This document shows positions 47,023 to 55,705 of a DNA stretch of 64,000 nucleotides, in pieces. Origin of the DNA: Fuerstiella sp. (GTDB taxonomy: Bacteria; Planctomycetota; Planctomycetia; Planctomycetales; Planctomycetaceae); contig JALHMY010000017.1 in the NCBI GenBank assembly GCA_022843805.1, positions 46,780 through 110,779 on the forward strand, given 5' to 3'. Under the pieces are notes generated by a model. That model saw only the letters and a list, made by a program, of their open reading frames with translations, had not been told where the DNA came from and did no database searches. The position numbers and the translations under genes are program-made. Each line of letters opens with the position of its first letter. Position 1 is the stretch's first letter.

Positions 47023-47370
47023 GGACATTCTACTTTTCCTTCTGTTTAGGTCTGCCTCTGGGTCGAAGCGGGGATTCAAGACCGAGCAAAGCAGCGGTTT
47101 TTTTGTCTGCCAATGAGTATCGCCGAAAGGCCGGATGGCTCTCGATCACGCAGAGCGGGCTGACTGGCGGCAATGTCGTTTACTCGTACGGCTACGATGA
47201 TCACGGACGAGTTTCTTCATTCACGTCACCAGCCGGGACTCGCAATTATTCGTATAACTCGTTTGATCAGCTGACCGGAGCCACGGGCGGAACTCAGACA
47301 GCCGAGGTGTATCAGTTCGATAAGAACGGAAACCAGACGGGTTCCGGAGTCGTCATCGGCCAATACAACC

Positions 47371-47423
47371 GCGTGACCAAAGTAGCCATCACTCTCCGAG
47401 TGATGCTTTGCGATTCGCTGTCA
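47371..47423. repeat. Repeat family D, copy 1
   Basis: 53 bases starting GCGTGACCAAAGTAGCCATC and containing the small hairpin ATCACTCTCCGAGTGAT. It matches 47991-48043 in all but one position and interrupts the Rhs remnant. Confidence 0.85.
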
Positions 47424-47541
47424 TCCCAGGCTGCGATCCCTCATTCGACGAAGTGGTGCTGGTGCTGGATGATCTGGTCTCCTGGCTGGTTAGACCGCCC
47501 AGCAATCCGGAGGAAATGCCATCGGCAATTGCTGCGGCATT

Positions 47542-47684
47542 CACACGTAGGCGAGTCTCTCCGAGACTCGCAAATGCATCGTCCGGAGTCGCCACCAGGC
47601 GGCGAAGTTTGCGGGTTAAACGTCTGTTCCGGCGTCTCTGCGAGACGCCGGAACCGCGAGTCTCGGAGAGACTCGCCTACGTGT
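47542..47684. repeat. Palindromic repeat family C, copy 2 (MITE-like)
   Basis: A 142-base unit bounded by perfect 29-base inverted repeats (47543-47571 and 47656-47684; ACACGTAGGCGAGTCTCTCC at the left end). The inside holds a further perfect hairpin with a 13-base stem, GTTCCGGCGTCTC, around 47626-47654. No reading frame for a transposase. The layout is that of a small non-autonomous mobile element inserted in the Rhs remnant. Confidence 0.82.
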
Positions 47685-47990
47685 TTGCCGATGAAGGTTC
47701 CGGCACTGGCAACCAGGTGCTGTGGTATTTGTCGGACCAGCAGCACACCGTGCGAGACTGGCGAAGTACGCCTCGACGACGGCTGGCAGTCAGGCGACGG
47801 TTCGTAATCATCTGGAATATGATGGCTTAATTGTCGCCATCGTCGCTGATTATCACGCTGCCACGATGCACAAACGCCCCGGCAGCCATTCAGTCGTGGC
47901 TTCCGCCGGGTCGAGCCCGACGGAAGCAAGGGAAAGCCTGTCGGTCACCGATTTCCGTCGGGCTCGCCCGGGCGGGATCACAACTGAGTC

Positions 47991-48043
47991 GCGTGACCAA
48001 AGTAGCCATCACTCTCCGAGTGATGCTTTGCGATTCCCTGTCA
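47991..48043. repeat. Repeat family D, copy 2
   Basis: Second copy of the 53-base unit at 47371-47423, in the same orientation, with one substitution (GATTCCCTG for GATTCGCTG). Upstream of it, 47901-47970 holds another palindromic stretch based on GACGGAA/TTCCGTC and GTCGGGC. No gene is visible between 47866 and 48101. Confidence 0.85.
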
Positions 48044-48101
48044 CCCCTGTCCTCGACCTCCACGTTTGATAGGGAAACAAAATGGGACAGCTTCTAAGGA
48101 A

Positions 48102-49751
48102 CTAAATCGAATATCCGTTTACTCGTCCTACTGTGATCATCGATGTGAGTAACTGAAGGACGAGTATCAGCTGCCAGAGCAGTGGATCCGGCGTTTTGAA
48201 AACCCGCTCCTCACCGGAGTTGTCCGGCTGAGAAAGCAAAGCCGCATTCCCTGCCTGCGCAGTAAGCCATGTGCCTGCGCTGATTGCCAGCCATGGAGTT
48301 AGGAAGCACCAGAGCCTTGCTGCTTCGCCCATGTTTTTTCCCGAAAGCCAGAGTATTGACCATGTAGCGGCGGCGGCAAGCACGAAGGACGCCACGTTCC
48401 GTTGTTGCATTTCAGGTGGAACGGCGGCTGGCCGAGTCAGTGCGTGGGCTGCAGATAATGCCGACCGGATTACGCTGCAAAATGCAGCTGCAAAGAGCGG
48501 TACGCCGACGGCGAGTGCCAGTTCCAGCGGATTCACAAGGAACCATGCCCACCACGATCGCGGAGATGTTCCGTAGAAGCCAGCATGGTTTTTCAGATTG
48601 AGCTGCCAGACCGTCAGCAGATTGCAGTCCGTGAAATTCTGCCAGAGCAGAACGCAGCTCACGAATGTAAGAATTCCGGCGACAAGTGGTATCAGCAGTG
48701 CTTTCAGCTGGCGGGGGTGAATCAGCAGACCCCGGAGGAATGCAAAGGTCGCAAACAACACAAGAGCTGGCAGATGAGCAAGACTGAGAAGAACACCTGC
48801 GAAGAAGGTCAGCGATCCGCAAACGGCCCACAGGATTTTCAGACCCCTGTTCTCCGCAAGAACCGCAGAGCAGGCGAATGCAAGAAACAGGGTCGCAGTG
48901 AAAGGATAAATCACATCAGATCGAGGGCTGAAAATACACAGCGACGGTATCGTGGCTGCAAGGCACGCCGATCTCCACGCCGCACTGCGATCAGTCTGGC
49001 CTCGACCCGCGCGTTTTAGAGCAGCCACGATCAGGAACACGGGTATTCCGATCAGAGCATTTGAAGTGATTCCCAAAAGTACCATCAACTGCAGCGCGGC
49101 GAGTTCCACGGAAGTCAGCGGCCGATTCATTCGAGCCTGCAGTTCGAGATCTCGAAAGATTCGAATTTCGTCAGCCGACCGGATTGCTTCGAGCACCCGG
49201 ACGAGACCCGGCGAGGCCTTCGTGATCTGCAGTGCTGCGAAATTCAGCAAAAATAAACCGGGTGGATGCGTGCCTTCGTGGAGAACATCGCCCTCCCGCA
49301 TGCGTTCCTCATAGCCCTCAAGAAGTGAGCCCGCCGAATTCAGTTCAAACGCTGCTTCATAGAAATAGCCGGACGCATATTTATCGTAAAGAATCCAGAG
49401 CGGTTTTAACTCGCGATGTGGTGAGGGGGCCGCCTGCTGCAGAGTGAACTGCAGCAAGAATGAAGCACAAACGAGGACAGGAAGTGCTGCAAAAAGTGCT
49501 CGACGTTTACCACTGGAAACCCAGCGTTCTCCCGCAAAGGCTATCCACAGAAAAAGTGCGGCCCCCAGAATTGGGAGCGTGATGCGATCCAGCCATTCCG
49601 CCAGATCTGCGGGCAGGTTGTGACGAGTCCAGGTCCATTCTCCTGGAACACCCAGTGGAACCAGAGGACTGACAACAACGGCCAGGCCAATAAGCGTGAT
49701 GACCAGCCATGACACCATCTGACAGTTGCGATTACAGTCCGAGAATCTCAT
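48102..49751 (-). CDS. Polytopic membrane protein, GT-C-like
   Basis: 549 residues from ATG 49751 (MRFSDCNRNCQMVSWLVITL); ATG 49718 is possible. About twelve membrane helices. A large loop after the third helix holds GDVLHEGTHPPGLFLLNFAA; THPPG followed by a helix recalls the HPPG-type loop of some GT-C glycosyltransferases that use polyprenyl-linked sugars. The Asp/Glu-rich motif expected at the first loop of such enzymes is not clear, so the assignment is tentative. There are no neighbouring polysaccharide genes. It stands after the decayed region and is read towards it. Confidence 0.7.
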   Translation of the reverse strand: MRFSDCNRNCQMVSWLVITLIGLAVVVSPLVPLGVPGEWTWTRHNLPADLAEWLDRITLPILGAALFLWIAFAGERWVSSGKRRALFAALPVLVCASFLLQFTLQQAAPSPHRELKPLWILYDKYASGYFYEAAFELNSAGSLLEGYEERMREGDVLHEGTHPPGLFLLNFAALQITKASPGLVRVLEAIRSADEIRIFRDLELQARMNRPLTSVELAALQLMVLLGITSNALIGIPVFLIVAALKRAGRGQTDRSAAWRSACLAATIPSLCIFSPRSDVIYPFTATLFLAFACSAVLAENRGLKILWAVCGSLTFFAGVLLSLAHLPALVLFATFAFLRGLLIHPRQLKALLIPLVAGILTFVSCVLLWQNFTDCNLLTVWQLNLKNHAGFYGTSPRSWWAWFLVNPLELALAVGVPLFAAAFCSVIRSALSAAHALTRPAAVPPEMQQRNVASFVLAAAATWSILWLSGKNMGEAARLWCFLTPWLAISAGTWLTAQAGNAALLSQPDNSGEERVFKTPDPLLWQLILVLQLLTSMITVGRVNGYSI

Positions 49752-50114
49752 TCCAGAGGCTTTACCATGGGGAGCAGGCAAATTTTGAATTGGTGAGCAA
49801 GGGCAGTTGCTGAATATACCCGACAGCAGATTGGAGAATGATCATGGCAACTTCTCCGAATTCCACAATCAGCAACTTTGTGGCGAAGATTCCGGGTGAA
49901 CAGCAGGCCTTTCCTGTTAACAAATGGGCCGTGAGGGACTATCTTTCCGTCGTCCGTTCAGACGCTGTTCACCCCGTTGACGCCCGTCCCCGCTTTGATT
50001 CTCCGGACAGGGATATGACTCAGCGAACGAGCAGTATCGATTCTCATCGGGATTTATCACCCCTGATCCGGCAAACTGGAATTCGACGGTCATTAGGAAG
50101 GACATTGTGTAAGG
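49752..50114. other. Intergenic region upstream of the Nudix gene
   Basis: 363 bases between two divergent genes. An open frame from 49838 (ATG 49844 has GGAG upstream) overlaps the Nudix gene out of frame and encodes no recognisable domain, so I do not call it. No repeat is seen. Confidence 0.45.
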
Positions 50115-50567
50115 ATGCCTGCTCAACAGGGACAAAAAGCAAAACAGCCTGTGTCGTGTGGATTTCTTATCATTCGCGGAAATCCGGTGGATTCCTTTTT
50201 GCTGATGAAACATCCATCGCGATGGGATTTGCCCAAGGGACATGTTGATCCGGACGAAACTGAGCTGCAGTGTGCACTGCGGGAGCTTGAAGAAGAAACC
50301 TCCATCGGCGCTTCGGATATTGAAATCGATTCCGATTTCCTGTTTCAGAGTAAATATCTTGTGAATCAGAAACGATATGGCGGCAGGGGACTGATTGAAA
50401 AAACACTGAAAATTTATTTGGGACGTCTGATTAAACCCGTTGATATTATTGTCACCGAACATGATGGTTATCGCTGGTTTGACTGGCAACCCCCGCATCA
50501 GATTCAGGAATGGACGATCGATCCGCTGCTGGCTGCGGTGAATGAGCATATTTCCCGCAACCGATAA
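50115..50567 (+). CDS. Nudix hydrolase
   Basis: 150 residues. The Nudix box runs GHVDPDETELQCALRELEEE and then TSI (about 42-64), with G-x5-E-x7-REL-x-EE all in place; the Gly that usually follows EE-x is absent (EETS). Before it, RWDLPKGH and an N-terminal CGFLIIRG match the Ap4A hydrolase-like branch, which breaks bis(nucleosyl)polyphosphates or related NDP-X compounds. The Trp-Phe near the end (YRWFDWQPP) may stack on a base. ATG at 50115, close to AAGG. Single gene, converging with the coiled-coil gene at 50679. Confidence 0.88.
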   Translation: MPAQQGQKAKQPVSCGFLIIRGNPVDSFLLMKHPSRWDLPKGHVDPDETELQCALRELEEETSIGASDIEIDSDFLFQSKYLVNQKRYGGRGLIEKTLKIYLGRLIKPVDIIVTEHDGYRWFDWQPPHQIQEWTIDPLLAAVNEHISRNR

Positions 50568-50608
50568 CACGTCTGGCGTTCCCAGCCTGTTGACGCTCCG
50601 TCGCCATC

Positions 50609-50658
50609 GTCGCCTTTCGCTCCGCGAAAGAGCATCCTTTTGCGGAGCAAAAGGCGAC
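50609..50658. repeat. Palindromic repeat family B, copy 2 (inverted)
   Basis: Exact reverse complement, over all 50 bases, of the copy at 58893-58942. Here it reads GTCGCCTTTCGCTCCGCGAA... to AAAAGGCGAC and sits in the 111-base gap between the converging stops of the Nudix gene and the gene at 50679. Confidence 0.9.
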
Positions 50659-50678
50659 ACATATTGTATGACAGGGTC

Positions 50679-51881
50679 TTACTGGGCGGTCGATCGACTG
50701 CCGCCTGGGGATCCGACGATCGGTGTTCCTTCCGGAAGCGGGCGAGCGGCAACTCGAAGCTGCAGGCCGTGAGCGATTTCACGCAGTGCCGGGAAGCTGG
50801 AAAACGAATCGGGATAGATCCAGAACGTGATGGCCGAACCGGGAGCAGCGGTTTCCGCAATCTGGCGAAAACGTGAACCAGGACGCACAGCATCTTCGAC
50901 AACTTCTGCTTCCAGAGACTGGTCCGGAAGAATGGTCCATCGAGAAACACTGATACGCCACGTTCCGGAACCGTACTGCATGGATTCCAGAGGGCTCATG
51001 CTGTCACGTTCAACTGTATAGTTCATTCGGTATCCGCCAACGGGCCCAACAGCGCCTTCGTACCGCGTGAATCGAGTGACGGCCGCTTTTCTTGCCTGAA
51101 CCTGTGCCTTGAGTCGTTCCAGCAGTTCCTCGAGAGGAACGTGACTGATTCGCTTCTTCTCGACACGGAAATGCAGTTCTCCCTTTTCAACAGTCTCACT
51201 GACCGGTGACAACCGATGCTGCAGCAGATCCACAGGGGCTTCTGCCGTGGCCAGACCATCGAGAACTTCCGTCAGCTGCAGAGTTTCAAACCGAACCTGT
51301 TTCAGGATGCGGTCAGATTTTTCATGTTCTTCAGTTGCGACAGCGGTTGCCTGGGAAACTGTACTGACTTCTGCCTCGGCTGATGTCAGCTGTGATTCAA
51401 GCAGCGACACGGCCTCAAGAATGGCCGATTTTTCCTTTTCAACATCGGAGGCCTGTTTGGTGCTGCGGACGAATTGTTGTTTCATCGCGGCAATTTTTAG
51501 CGTTGTCAGCTCGGCATCGCCGGAGATTTGCTGCCTCAGCCGCTGGCTCTGATCCGCCACTGATTTTAGCTTCTCCAGTTCTGCCTCTCTCTCGTGACTT
51601 TGTCGTCGCAACAATTCCAGCTGTTCCGAGCGTTCAGAAAGCAGTTGGCGCTGTTGTTGCTGTTTGCCGATGTATTCAGACGGGTCCGGCAAAACTGCAG
51701 GCTTGGGAGAATCGATCGCCACCGCAGGCGCGGTTGTTTCCGACATGGCGGGTGGCTGGCGAGCCACTTTCATACCGACAATCACGATCAGAATAATCAG
51801 AATCCCCACGATGTTTGCGATGACGTCAAGGAACGAGTCTGATCCAAATTCCTGCTCTGTCTGATGTGACCGACGACTCAC
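50679..51881 (-). CDS. ExbD/MotB-like membrane protein with long coiled coil
   Basis: 400 residues. ATG 51881 overlaps the stop of the preceding gene (ATGA). One membrane helix near the N-terminus (about 17-38: DSFLDVIANIVGILIILIVI) has an Asp at its start, as in ExbD/TolR/MotB stator partners. A Pro-rich stretch follows, then a coiled coil (about 70-240) and a C-terminal domain (about 255-390) with GYRMNYTVERDSM and FWIYPDSFSSFPAL, which I do not recognise. It is the third gene of a set with a TolQ-like channel protein and a 792-residue partner. It probably spans the periplasm from the inner membrane. Confidence 0.75.
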   Translation of the reverse strand: MSRRSHQTEQEFGSDSFLDVIANIVGILIILIVIVGMKVARQPPAMSETTAPAVAIDSPKPAVLPDPSEYIGKQQQQRQLLSERSEQLELLRRQSHEREAELEKLKSVADQSQRLRQQISGDAELTTLKIAAMKQQFVRSTKQASDVEKEKSAILEAVSLLESQLTSAEAEVSTVSQATAVATEEHEKSDRILKQVRFETLQLTEVLDGLATAEAPVDLLQHRLSPVSETVEKGELHFRVEKKRISHVPLEELLERLKAQVQARKAAVTRFTRYEGAVGPVGGYRMNYTVERDSMSPLESMQYGSGTWRISVSRWTILPDQSLEAEVVEDAVRPGSRFRQIAETAAPGSAITFWIYPDSFSSFPALREIAHGLQLRVAARPLPEGTPIVGSPGGSRSTAQ

Positions 51882-54256
51882 TGATTTGCTCCCGATGACT
51901 GAGCTGCGGGATCTTCCGACTGCATGTCTTCAGCTTCGAAAGGCAAAGCCGCGTACTGATAAGGCGCCGTTTCGTACGATGGGTCGTTCAGAGCAGAGGG
52001 TGCAGACGTATCGTCAATAAAAGCACGCCCGGAATCGTCCACCGGAACGACCCACGGAGTAATCTCAATGACCGATGCTGATGGAATTCCAATCTGCTTC
52101 AGCTCTCTGGCGAGAGGTATCCGCAACCGTTCTCCCCCCGGACTGACGATAAATTTTACGATCGGTAGCAGTGGTTCGTGCGGTTCTCTTCGGCTGGCTG
52201 CGACTTCCTCTGAGATTCCCATTAACAGCTGAGCCAGTGCGGGATCCAGATGATCCGGATCAACTCTTACGGCCGACTTCTGGCCGATGGTCATGTGTTC
52301 TGCATCGAGGAAGACAGTGATTCCGACCGGCGTCGACATTTCCCTCCGCAAACTTTCTTTTGTTTTCAGCAGTCTGAGCAAGTCCGGATCAATGCGTGTC
52401 ATATCGACTGGTTTTCCGGACGTGCTGCCTCCTTCAGGCATCATGACGGGAAAGCCCGCCTCAGTCCGCTGTTCCTGTTTCTCACCGAACTCAGCGCTGC
52501 CGGGCTCCCGCTGATTATTAGAAGCGGTGAGAGTGTCCCCGGACATTAACGCTTGCGTATTATTAGATGCAATTCCTTGCGTCTGATTAGACGTCATTCC
52601 TTGCGTACTAGTCGAAGGCATACCTTGCGTATCCGCGGACACCGATTGTGCGTCTGCGAACACAGACTGTGTGTCTGCGGGAGGATTGATTTCTGTTGTG
52701 ACTGAGTGCGGATTCGTCTGCCGGGATGTTGCGGAAGCCTGCAGTTTCGAGGAATTCTGCAACATGGCTTCGTTAAAGGCGGCAATCAATTCTGCCTCAG
52801 TCTCTGCTGCTGATTGAGTGGCTGCTTCCGCTGCCGTCTGCGATTTCTTATTGTCGGCGGCACCGAGTCTGTGTCTCGGCAGAACAGAGTTTGGCGAGTC
52901 TGACGTTGAATCAGTCTTGTTCGGCGATGTTTTCCCGGCCAATGCAGGAGGTGCAAAACGACGATCCTCGGGCAGGCCTGGCCGTCGAAGCGGCTGAGGT
53001 TTATACAGGCTCTTTGGAGGAGCTTCTCCTCCTGCATAGTATCGGCCTTCCAGAGGCCTTCGTGCTGCATCTTCACCTGTGATGACCCGCCCATCCGAGC
53101 GAACAACGAGACGGCGTTCGTCAGGCGGCTGCTTTTCAAGCCCCTCAATCAGGTCTTCTCGCTGCCGATTCACCATCGCATACAATGTCTCACGTCGATT
53201 CAGTGCCTCCAGGAGAGCATCTCGAACAAGTTTGACTTCCACTTCATCCCGGGCACCGGCAGCAACGACGCGGTCTGATTCAAGCAGTTCGTAGCCAAAG
53301 TGGATTCCTGCCTCCGCCAGGATGCGCTGAGCACCATAAAATGGAATACTGCCGTCCGGTCGCACCAGCAACAGGACATAAGGTTCGGATGTTACCGAAC
53401 TGCCGCAGCGCTGTCGGTGGATTGTTAAAATGCCGGAAAGGAGAGGATTGTCGCGAACGGGAAACCCTTCCATGTCTCTGGCGGTGATGCGTATACCCGT
53501 CGGCAGAAATTCGTATCCGGTATTCGAAACATCAACGATCACAGGAGTTCGCGTGGTGCCGGTTGAGTTCGAAAATTCGATCTGAGTCTTTGTCCCTGAA
53601 CTGACAATCGGCTGTGACTGCTTTACCTGAACCTGCTTTCGCAGATTCAGCAGCGCGGACTTTTGTTCGTAAAGCTGTACCGCAGTCTCTTTTGCCAGCT
53701 CGTTGAGTGCGGCCAGCTGGCTGCGTTTCTTTTGCAGTTGCTGCGTTGTATCGTCGATGCGTGCCTCCAGCTGCGAGCGTCGGGCCTGCAGATCCGCAGT
53801 CTCCTGCATCAGTGAGACAAGATTTGAGGGGGGCTGCGAGGCCTTCAGGAGATCGAGCTCTTTTTCCACCGATTCAGCATTTGCTTTCAGCTGAGCGATT
53901 GCCTGCTCCGTGGTCTGGTTTTCTTCGGTCTTTACCTTGATCAGCGAGTTCGTGTTTCCAAGGACCTCGGTGAGTTCAGCGATTTCCCGATCTGCTTCTT
54001 CAATCAGCGTGACGAAATTCGGAAGCGGATCTTTAGCGGGTTCCTCGTCAGCATCGCTCGAAGAATTTTCAGCGGTGACAGGTGCGGGGGAATCGCGGGA
54101 AACTACCTCCCGCTGCTGCAAATAGTCAGCCTGTTGTTCATTGCGAATTTGACGAGTCGTGACCAGCAGCAGAAGGATCAGCGAACCCATGGTGCAAACC
54201 AGCACCGCGAGGAACGGGAACAGCGAGATTGAATTGTTGTGCTGTCGCCGAGCCAT
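51878..54256 (-). CDS. Giant ExbD/TolR-like membrane protein with coiled coil and TQ-repeats
   Basis: 792 residues from ATG 54256 (MARRQHNNSISLFPFLAVLV). One membrane helix (about 10-33), then a coiled coil (about 85-215). Next is a mixed region (about 225-380) with a beta-rich part around FLPTGIRITARDMEGFPVRD and a helical stretch. Residues 520-570 carry degenerate repeats: ADTQSV, ADAQSV, ADTQGM, TSTQGM, NQTQGI, NNTQAL. The last 150 residues are another folded part ending ... VIEITPWVVPVDD. There is no OmpA-type peptidoglycan-binding domain. Its ExbD-like helix and the neighbours imply that it pairs with the TolQ-like protein and transmits ion-driven motion or signals across the periplasm. 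Confidence 0.75.
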   Translation of the reverse strand: MARRQHNNSISLFPFLAVLVCTMGSLILLLLVTTRQIRNEQQADYLQQREVVSRDSPAPVTAENSSSDADEEPAKDPLPNFVTLIEEADREIAELTEVLGNTNSLIKVKTEENQTTEQAIAQLKANAESVEKELDLLKASQPPSNLVSLMQETADLQARRSQLEARIDDTTQQLQKKRSQLAALNELAKETAVQLYEQKSALLNLRKQVQVKQSQPIVSSGTKTQIEFSNSTGTTRTPVIVDVSNTGYEFLPTGIRITARDMEGFPVRDNPLLSGILTIHRQRCGSSVTSEPYVLLLVRPDGSIPFYGAQRILAEAGIHFGYELLESDRVVAAGARDEVEVKLVRDALLEALNRRETLYAMVNRQREDLIEGLEKQPPDERRLVVRSDGRVITGEDAARRPLEGRYYAGGEAPPKSLYKPQPLRRPGLPEDRRFAPPALAGKTSPNKTDSTSDSPNSVLPRHRLGAADNKKSQTAAEAATQSAAETEAELIAAFNEAMLQNSSKLQASATSRQTNPHSVTTEINPPADTQSVFADAQSVSADTQGMPSTSTQGMTSNQTQGIASNNTQALMSGDTLTASNNQREPGSAEFGEKQEQRTEAGFPVMMPEGGSTSGKPVDMTRIDPDLLRLLKTKESLRREMSTPVGITVFLDAEHMTIGQKSAVRVDPDHLDPALAQLLMGISEEVAASRREPHEPLLPIVKFIVSPGGERLRIPLARELKQIGIPSASVIEITPWVVPVDDSGRAFIDDTSAPSALNDPSYETAPYQYAALPFEAEDMQSEDPAAQSSGANQ

Positions 54257-54367
54257 GTCAGAAGACGATCAAAAATGTATTTGGTTCAGGATCTGCTGAA
54301 ATCGGCATCTCAATGCAGGCCGCAGGCATGGAAAAGGCTGGACGGTGAATACCTGAATCACCGGAAT

Positions 54368-55705
54368 TCAGGCCGCCGACCTTATGTGAGATTTTGCTGT
54401 CAGTACATGGACGGCCGCGTTGAGACTGCTGACAGTCTGCTCGAGCGTATCAACGATTTGCAGTGACTGTAGATTGTCATTCAGCATCTGCTGCAGCTTA
54501 GCCAGTCGCTGTTCAGATTCTGTCAGTTGCAGCAGAGTCTGACCCAGACGATGCAGTTCTTCCATCTGCCGTGCGGACGAGAGAGATGAAGTGATCATCG
54601 CCTCCTGCCACAGTTCAACTCGCCGGCCAAACGTATCAAGGCTCTGATGCAGCTGTTCTGAAAACTGCTGAGTACTGCTTTGCAGAATTGCCGTATAGGT
54701 ATCTCGAGCATCGTCCACGGATGTACGATGCATTTCCAGCGTGGCCTGAGTCTCCTGATCGAGTGCCCGACTCAGCTGACTGGTTTGTGCGGCGAGAGCA
54801 TTGCTCCAGCCAGCCTGTAAATCGCTGAGATGGCGACTCCAGAACTGTGTCTGCTGCTGCATTACGGAGGTTGTCCAGTCGGAGAAAACCGACGGAGGCC
54901 CGTTTTCCTTTGCCGATGCGGCCGAATCATCCGGAAGCCATGTCAGAAGGTGATCAATCCCGAACTGTTCAACGTCGTTCAGGATGGCCTGTTCGACTCG
55001 CTCTACAAGAAAGGAACCAAATACGAGCATGATGGACATGGCCAGCGCCTGAGCGGTGGTATCGAATGCGATCGCCAGACCGGCGGTGACTTCGGGAAGT
55101 GAGGTATCGAGCTGCTCGGGGGTCACATTCGCAATCGCGATCGTAATGCCCATGACAGTTCCGAGGAAACCAAGAATGGGGATTGCCCACGAGATTGTTC
55201 TCATCAGTGCAAAGCTCTGATGCAGCCGATCAGTAGCGAGGTCGGCCAGATATCTCAGATGTTCCTCCAGCCCACTGTGACGACCACCACGGACATAGTG
55301 AAGAGCATCCTCAACTCGACGCGCCAGTACGGTGCCCGATTCCGCAGCACTGCGGCCTGCCAGCCATTCGTGCATTTTTTCAATAATTTGTGATCGTGGT
55401 GCGGCACCGGGTTCAAATTCAGGAAGCGTACTGAAAGTGTAAATATGATTGAGCGCGGAGCGTTCAGGGCCTAGTCTTCGGGTTTTTGTCCAGAGGATGA
55501 TCAGTCCGATGAAAAACATTGCCGTCGCAACGTATTCGACCGGATGTCCGGTGAAAAACCGTGCCACGAACGCTTGTGTACCTGGAATCTGCGGCGCGAC
55601 GATATAGAACACGACGGTGATGGCCAGGCCCCACCCGATGGCCGCGGAATTGCTGCTTCCAGACAGGCGGCGGTGCTTTTGAATCGCCGGACGAGCGGAT
55701 TCCAT
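54368..55705 (-). CDS. MotA/TolQ/ExbB-type proton channel family protein with long helical tail
   Basis: 445 residues from ATG 55705 (MESARPAIQKHRRLSGSSNS); ATG 55831 and a TTG at 55972 are possible, none with a good ribosome binding site. Two N-terminal helices (about 21-41, 57-73), then the TolQ/ExbB core: SWAIPILGFLGTVMGITIAI and LPEVTAGLAIAFDTTAQALA, the channel helices with the Thr-Thr pair. The C-terminal 190 residues are a long amphipathic helix/coiled coil with repeated Leu, Gln and Ser (DALSQ-type). TolQ is 230 residues, so this tail is unusual. It would form a five-subunit ion channel around dimers of the next two proteins. Confidence 0.85.
   Translation of the reverse strand: MESARPAIQKHRRLSGSSNSAAIGWGLAITVVFYIVAPQIPGTQAFVARFFTGHPVEYVATAMFFIGLIILWTKTRRLGPERSALNHIYTFSTLPEFEPGAAPRSQIIEKMHEWLAGRSAAESGTVLARRVEDALHYVRGGRHSGLEEHLRYLADLATDRLHQSFALMRTISWAIPILGFLGTVMGITIAIANVTPEQLDTSLPEVTAGLAIAFDTTAQALAMSIMLVFGSFLVERVEQAILNDVEQFGIDHLLTWLPDDSAASAKENGPPSVFSDWTTSVMQQQTQFWSRHLSDLQAGWSNALAAQTSQLSRALDQETQATLEMHRTSVDDARDTYTAILQSSTQQFSEQLHQSLDTFGRRVELWQEAMITSSLSSARQMEELHRLGQTLLQLTESEQRLAKLQQMLNDNLQSLQIVDTLEQTVSSLNAAVHVLTAKSHIRSAA

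Larger units (their letters stand above)
47112..47865 (+). pseudogene. Rhs/YD-repeat protein remnant, interrupted
   Basis: From 47112 the frame reads YD-repeat sequence: VVYSYGYDDHGRVSSFTSPA, then NYSYNSFDQLTGATGGTQTA and VYQFDKNGNQTGSG. It stops resembling Rhs at 47371, where repeat D begins. More Rhs-like sequence reappears after repeat C, at about 47700, as VLWYLSDQQHTVRDW in another frame, and continues in a third frame as STTAGSQATVRNHLEYDG (about 47765-47826). YLSDxxxTVRDL and NHLEYD are typical of the conserved Rhs core end. At least two frameshifts and two palindromic elements break it. It is the 3' core of a large Rhs gene whose start is gone. Confidence 0.75.

Noticed and set aside
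46981..47110. Remnant of a REP-associated transposase near the AATCGCAAAAGGGG repeat.
   Set aside because: The short tandem repeat recalls flanks of such genes, but no catalytic HUH or Tyr motif can be read in any frame here.
47542..47684. CRISPR-like array of palindromic repeats.
   Set aside because: Repeats are inverted pairs with different spacing, not regularly spaced direct repeats with unique spacers, and no cas gene is present.
49844..50248. Plus-strand frame with GGAG before ATG 49844, overlapping the Nudix gene.
   Set aside because: It overlaps over 130 bases of a well-supported gene in another frame, has no domain and Ser/Arg-rich shadow composition.
50679..55705. Zorya-type anti-phage system (ZorA/ZorB-like channel).
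   Set aside because: No ZorC, ZorD or ZorE-like gene is next to the module; neighbours are metabolic. The partner proteins also lack the OmpA-type peptidoglycan-binding domain of ZorB.
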